A stretch of 57,083 nucleotides of DNA from Shewanella abyssi (GTDB lineage Bacteria; Pseudomonadota; Gammaproteobacteria; Enterobacterales; Shewanellaceae). Each line of letters begins with the position of its first letter. The first letter of the stretch is position 1. Below the pieces are notes generated by a model, which was given only the letters and a program-made list of their open reading frames with translations, searched no databases and was not told the DNA's origin. Shown one piece after another: positions 54,975 through 57,083 of the stretch. Both the position numbers and the translations under genes were made by a program. Where the stretch lies: contig NZ_JAKIKR010000031.1 in NCBI RefSeq assembly GCF_023284025.1, positions 1 to 57,083 of the forward strand, in the 5' to 3' direction.

Positions 54975-55688
54975 ATGAAAATAAATTTTTGGCTACTTTT
55001 TACCGTACTTTGTTTCCCCGTTACCACTAGCGCCAATACGGATCAAGTTGCGAGTGTACCCTCTTTATCGACCATTTCTCGATTAGCTATAGCGGCAGTT
55101 GAAGAAAAAATAGAAGCTCCTGAAAAAGCTAAGATTAATATCACTCCCCAAAGCTTAGATACCCGTGTCAGAATACCTAATTGCTTTCTTCCGATAAAGG
55201 CAGAGATCGCCAGCGATCGTGCAATAAGGCGCAACAATACAGTCAAAATAAGCTGTGACAGCCCCGACTTAAGCTATCCATGGCAGATATTTTTATCGGT
55301 GAGAGTCGACATTCTTTACCCTGTGGTGGTCGCTAAAGCAACATTAGGTCCTGGAGATCTGATCTCACGTAGCGATGTTGCCATTGATTACGTCGAGCAA
55401 ACGACGCTCAGAGGTCAACAATTTGACCAACTAAACGAAGTGGTCGGCGCAAGGCTTAAGCGTCGAGTCGCACCACAGCAACCCATTTTTAATAATCATC
55501 TGTGTATTGTTTGTAAGGGAGACACAGTGTCGATATTTGCCAAGTCTGAAAACTTCGAGATAAAAACCGTTGGTGAAGCCCTACACGATGGTAATTTAGG
55601 CGATAAGATACGGGTTAAAAACAGCTATTCACAGAAAACCTTAAACGCGAAAGTCACCGCGGTTGGCCAAGTTGAAGTAAGAATGTAA
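54975..55688 (+). CDS. flgA: P-ring assembly chaperone FlgA
   Basis: FlgA is a periplasmic chaperone for FlgI assembly. The 237-residue precursor has a Sec signal peptide (hydrophobic residues 5-18, likely cut after TTSA, A20). A C-terminal SAF-like domain (VAKATLGPGDLISRSDVAIDYVE ... GDTVSIFAKSENFEIKTVGEALHDGNLGDKIRVKN) follows. It is the first plus-strand gene and precedes flgM and flgN. Confidence 0.96.
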   Translation: MKINFWLLFTVLCFPVTTSANTDQVASVPSLSTISRLAIAAVEEKIEAPEKAKINITPQSLDTRVRIPNCFLPIKAEIASDRAIRRNNTVKISCDSPDLSYPWQIFLSVRVDILYPVVVAKATLGPGDLISRSDVAIDYVEQTTLRGQQFDQLNEVVGARLKRRVAPQQPIFNNHLCIVCKGDTVSIFAKSENFEIKTVGEALHDGNLGDKIRVKNSYSQKTLNAKVTAVGQVEVRM

Positions 55689-55696
55689 AATAAGAT

Positions 55697-55723
55697 TAAA
55701 GTTAACCGCTATCGCGCCGATAG
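55697..55723 (+). promoter_or_regulatory. Sigma-28 promoter of flgM
   Basis: TAAAGTT-N12-GCCGATAG has a perfect -35, 15-bp TAAA-to-GCCG spacing and seven of eight -10 bases. The -10 is embedded in a perfect hairpin, GCTATCG-CGC-CGATAGC (55708-55724), that begins 20 bp after the flgA stop. It would give FliA-dependent expression of its own anti-sigma factor. Confidence 0.85.
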
Positions 55724-55764
55724 CGTGTATAAGAAAGTCTCTTTATTCAATGTTGGATACCAAA

Positions 55765-56082
55765 ATGGCTATGGATATTAAACAAGTAAATAGTGCTGCC
55801 ACAGCGCGCATAAACAGCAGTAACACCGGTAAAGGTGCTGCAACGCAAAGCGCTCCAGCGGCCCCAGTGCAAACAGCGGTTGCACAAAAAGCCGACTCTG
55901 TGTCGATTACGCCACAGGCTCAACAGCTGCAAAACGTGCAAACTAAGATGGCCGACATGCCAGATATTGACCAAAAGAAAGTTGATGAAATTAAAGCCGC
56001 AATTGCTGAAGGTCGTTACAAAATCGATCCAGAAAAGCTTGCAACTAATATCGCAAACTTCGAGAATGAACTTAGCGATTAA
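55765..56082 (+). CDS. flgM: Anti-sigma-28 factor FlgM
   Basis: FlgM binds FliA until it is exported through the finished hook. The protein has about 105 residues, with an Ala/Ser/Gln-rich disordered N-terminal half. The conserved FliA-binding C-terminus is VDEIKAAIAEGRYKIDPEKLA. ATG 55765 (MAMDIKQVN) is preferred over 55750 because family members start with a short M-x-I-like sequence and GGAT lies just upstream. ATG 55771 is also possible. Confidence 0.95.
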   Translation: MAMDIKQVNSAATARINSSNTGKGAATQSAPAAPVQTAVAQKADSVSITPQAQQLQNVQTKMADMPDIDQKKVDEIKAAIAEGRYKIDPEKLATNIANFENELSD

Positions 56083-56132
56083 TATAAATGTCGCCGCAAT
56101 TAGCGGATTAAGGCATAAAAGATAAGGCCATT

Positions 56133-56558
56133 ATGACAAATTTATCTCATCTATTGAGCTCACAACATACCGTGTTGACTGAGCTTAAAGCCGTTATTAG
56201 CCAAGAGAAACAGGCGCTACAGTCGCAAGATGCAGACACTCTGCTGTCACTTGCCAGTACTAAAGCGACCTTACTTGATAGCTTAAAACATAACGATGAG
56301 ATGATAGCCACACAGCCTGATAAAAGTATATTAGAGACCGACGCCACATTATCTCAGCAAGTTAGCGCAGCAAAAGCCTTGCTAGCGGAGTGCCAACAGC
56401 TCAATGCTGAGAACGAGTCTTTAATAGAATTGAGCTTAGCCAGCTTAAATCGCTTCTCTCAGGCACTGCAGGCCAGTCGTAATTCCGCCAGCCTCACCTA
56501 TGATGGTAAAGGCCGTACCTCCAGTATCTCAAGCTTAGGGAATAATTTAAGAGCTTAA
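56133..56558 (+). CDS. flgN: FlgK/FlgL export chaperone FlgN
   Basis: FlgN escorts the junction proteins FlgK and FlgL to the export gate. The 141-residue, almost all-helical protein has the FlgN pattern (LKAVISQEKQALQSQDADTLLSLASTKATLLDSL). The C-terminus ends RTSSISSLGNNLRA. It lies 50 bp after flgM. A repeat array starts soon after its stop. Confidence 0.92.
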   Translation: MTNLSHLLSSQHTVLTELKAVISQEKQALQSQDADTLLSLASTKATLLDSLKHNDEMIATQPDKSILETDATLSQQVSAAKALLAECQQLNAENESLIELSLASLNRFSQALQASRNSASLTYDGKGRTSSISSLGNNLRA

Positions 56559-56579
56559 GAACGGTTCGAGCTGAGATGC

Positions 56580-57083
56580 TTAAGCCGAGAGGAGCTAAGA
56601 CGGTAAAATCATAGACGAACGGCCTTACGGAACGCTTCGCTTACGGTAAAAACTAGAAAAGAGCAAAGCGACGGCATAAACGCCGACCTACTTTAAAAGA
56701 AGGTTCTAGGTTCTAGCAAAGCATAAAATCAACATCAAAAGCCAAAGGGTGTTTTCTGTTGATTTCCTAGCAGGACGTAGTCTGTCCTAGCAGTGAGCTG
56801 GCGAACGTCCTAGTACCTAGTACCTTCTCAGCTTTCAGATAGGTTCTAGCAAAGCAGAAAATCAACATCAAAAGCTAAAGGGTGTTTGCTGTTGATTTCC
56901 TAGCAGGACGTAGTCCGTCCTAGCAGTGAGCTGGCGAACGTCCTAGTACCTAGGACCTTCTCAGCTTTCAGATAGGTTCTAGCAAAGCATAAAATCAACA
57001 TCAAAAGCCAAAGGGTGTTTTCTGTTGATTTCCTAGCAGGACGTAGTCTGTCCTAGCAGTGAGCTGGCGAACGTCCTAGTACC
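56580..57083. repeat. Composite repeat array F with 133-bp tandem units, running off the window
   Basis: A shortened TTACGG/CTTCGC module (about 56610-56660) is followed by a variant REP palindrome (CGGCATAAACGCCG at 56672-56685). Then the CTAG-rich hairpin module is repeated in tandem, with AACATCAAAAG at 56731, 56864 and 56997, spaced exactly 133 bp. The third copy is cut by the window end. This array has no REPIN-like unit within view. The gap holds no gene. Confidence 0.92.

Overview
The window is a contiguous polar-flagellum and chemotaxis locus of a gammaproteobacterium, most likely a Shewanella. The reasons are the gene order (flgN-flgM-flgA / cheV-cheR-flgBCDE-flgFGHIJKL / two flagellins-flaG-fliD-fliT-like-fliS / flrA / flrBC / fliEFGHIJ / fliKLMNOPQR-flhB / flhA-flhF-flhG-fliA-cheYZAB-x-parC-parP-cheW-DUF2802), the FlrA/FlrBC regulators, FlhF/FlhG, and the ParC/ParP array-localisation pair. 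No stator (pomAB/motXY), flgOPT or chemoreceptor gene lies in the window.

Layout from the left, genes on the minus strand unless stated. 0.5-9.3 kb holds DUF2802, cheW, parP, parC, an unrecognised membrane protein with 34-residue repeats, cheB, cheA, cheZ and cheY. 9.3-14.4 kb holds fliA, flhG, flhF and flhA. 14.7-20.2 kb holds the export gate and switch genes (flhB, fliR, Q, P, O, N, M, L). 20.2-27.8 kb holds fliK, J, I, H, G, F, E. 29.3-34.1 kb holds flrC, flrB and flrA. 34.4-40.6 kb holds fliS, a fliT-like gene, fliD, flaG and two flagellins. 41-48.8 kb holds flgL to flgF. 49.5-52.6 kb holds flgE to flgB. 52.8-54.7 kb holds cheR and cheV. flgA, flgM and flgN at 55-56.6 kb are the only genes on the plus strand.

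Regulation is readable in the DNA. Promoters of the sigma-54 type (GG-N10-GC) precede flhA, fliK, fliE, flrB, flgF, flgB and probably the first flagellin. Sigma-28-type promoters precede flgM (excellent), both flagellins and cheW (partial), and possibly fliK. Short GTC/GAC motifs lie between the sigma-54 cores and the start codons of flhA, fliE, flrB and flgF. This suggests downstream FlrA/FleQ-type enhancers. It fits a hierarchy of FlrA, then class II (flrBC, fliE, flhA), then FlrC class III, then FliA class IV. Anti-sigma FlgM sits beside its own FliA-type promoter.

The most unusual content is not genic. Six intergenic gaps (1-520, 970-1460, 27.93-29.27 kb, 31.79-32.53 kb, 48.87-49.52 kb, 56.58-57.08 kb) are filled with one family of composite repeats. 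These are built from a fixed 70-bp REPIN-like unit (eight copies), lone GTAG-headed REP palindromes, a CTAG-rich hairpin module, a hypervariable GGTTCTA heptamer tract and a fifth module. They form 374-bp and 133-bp tandem arrays. They occupy only gaps between genes and stop 19-50 bp short of three sigma-54 promoters. No transposase or RAYT is in the window.
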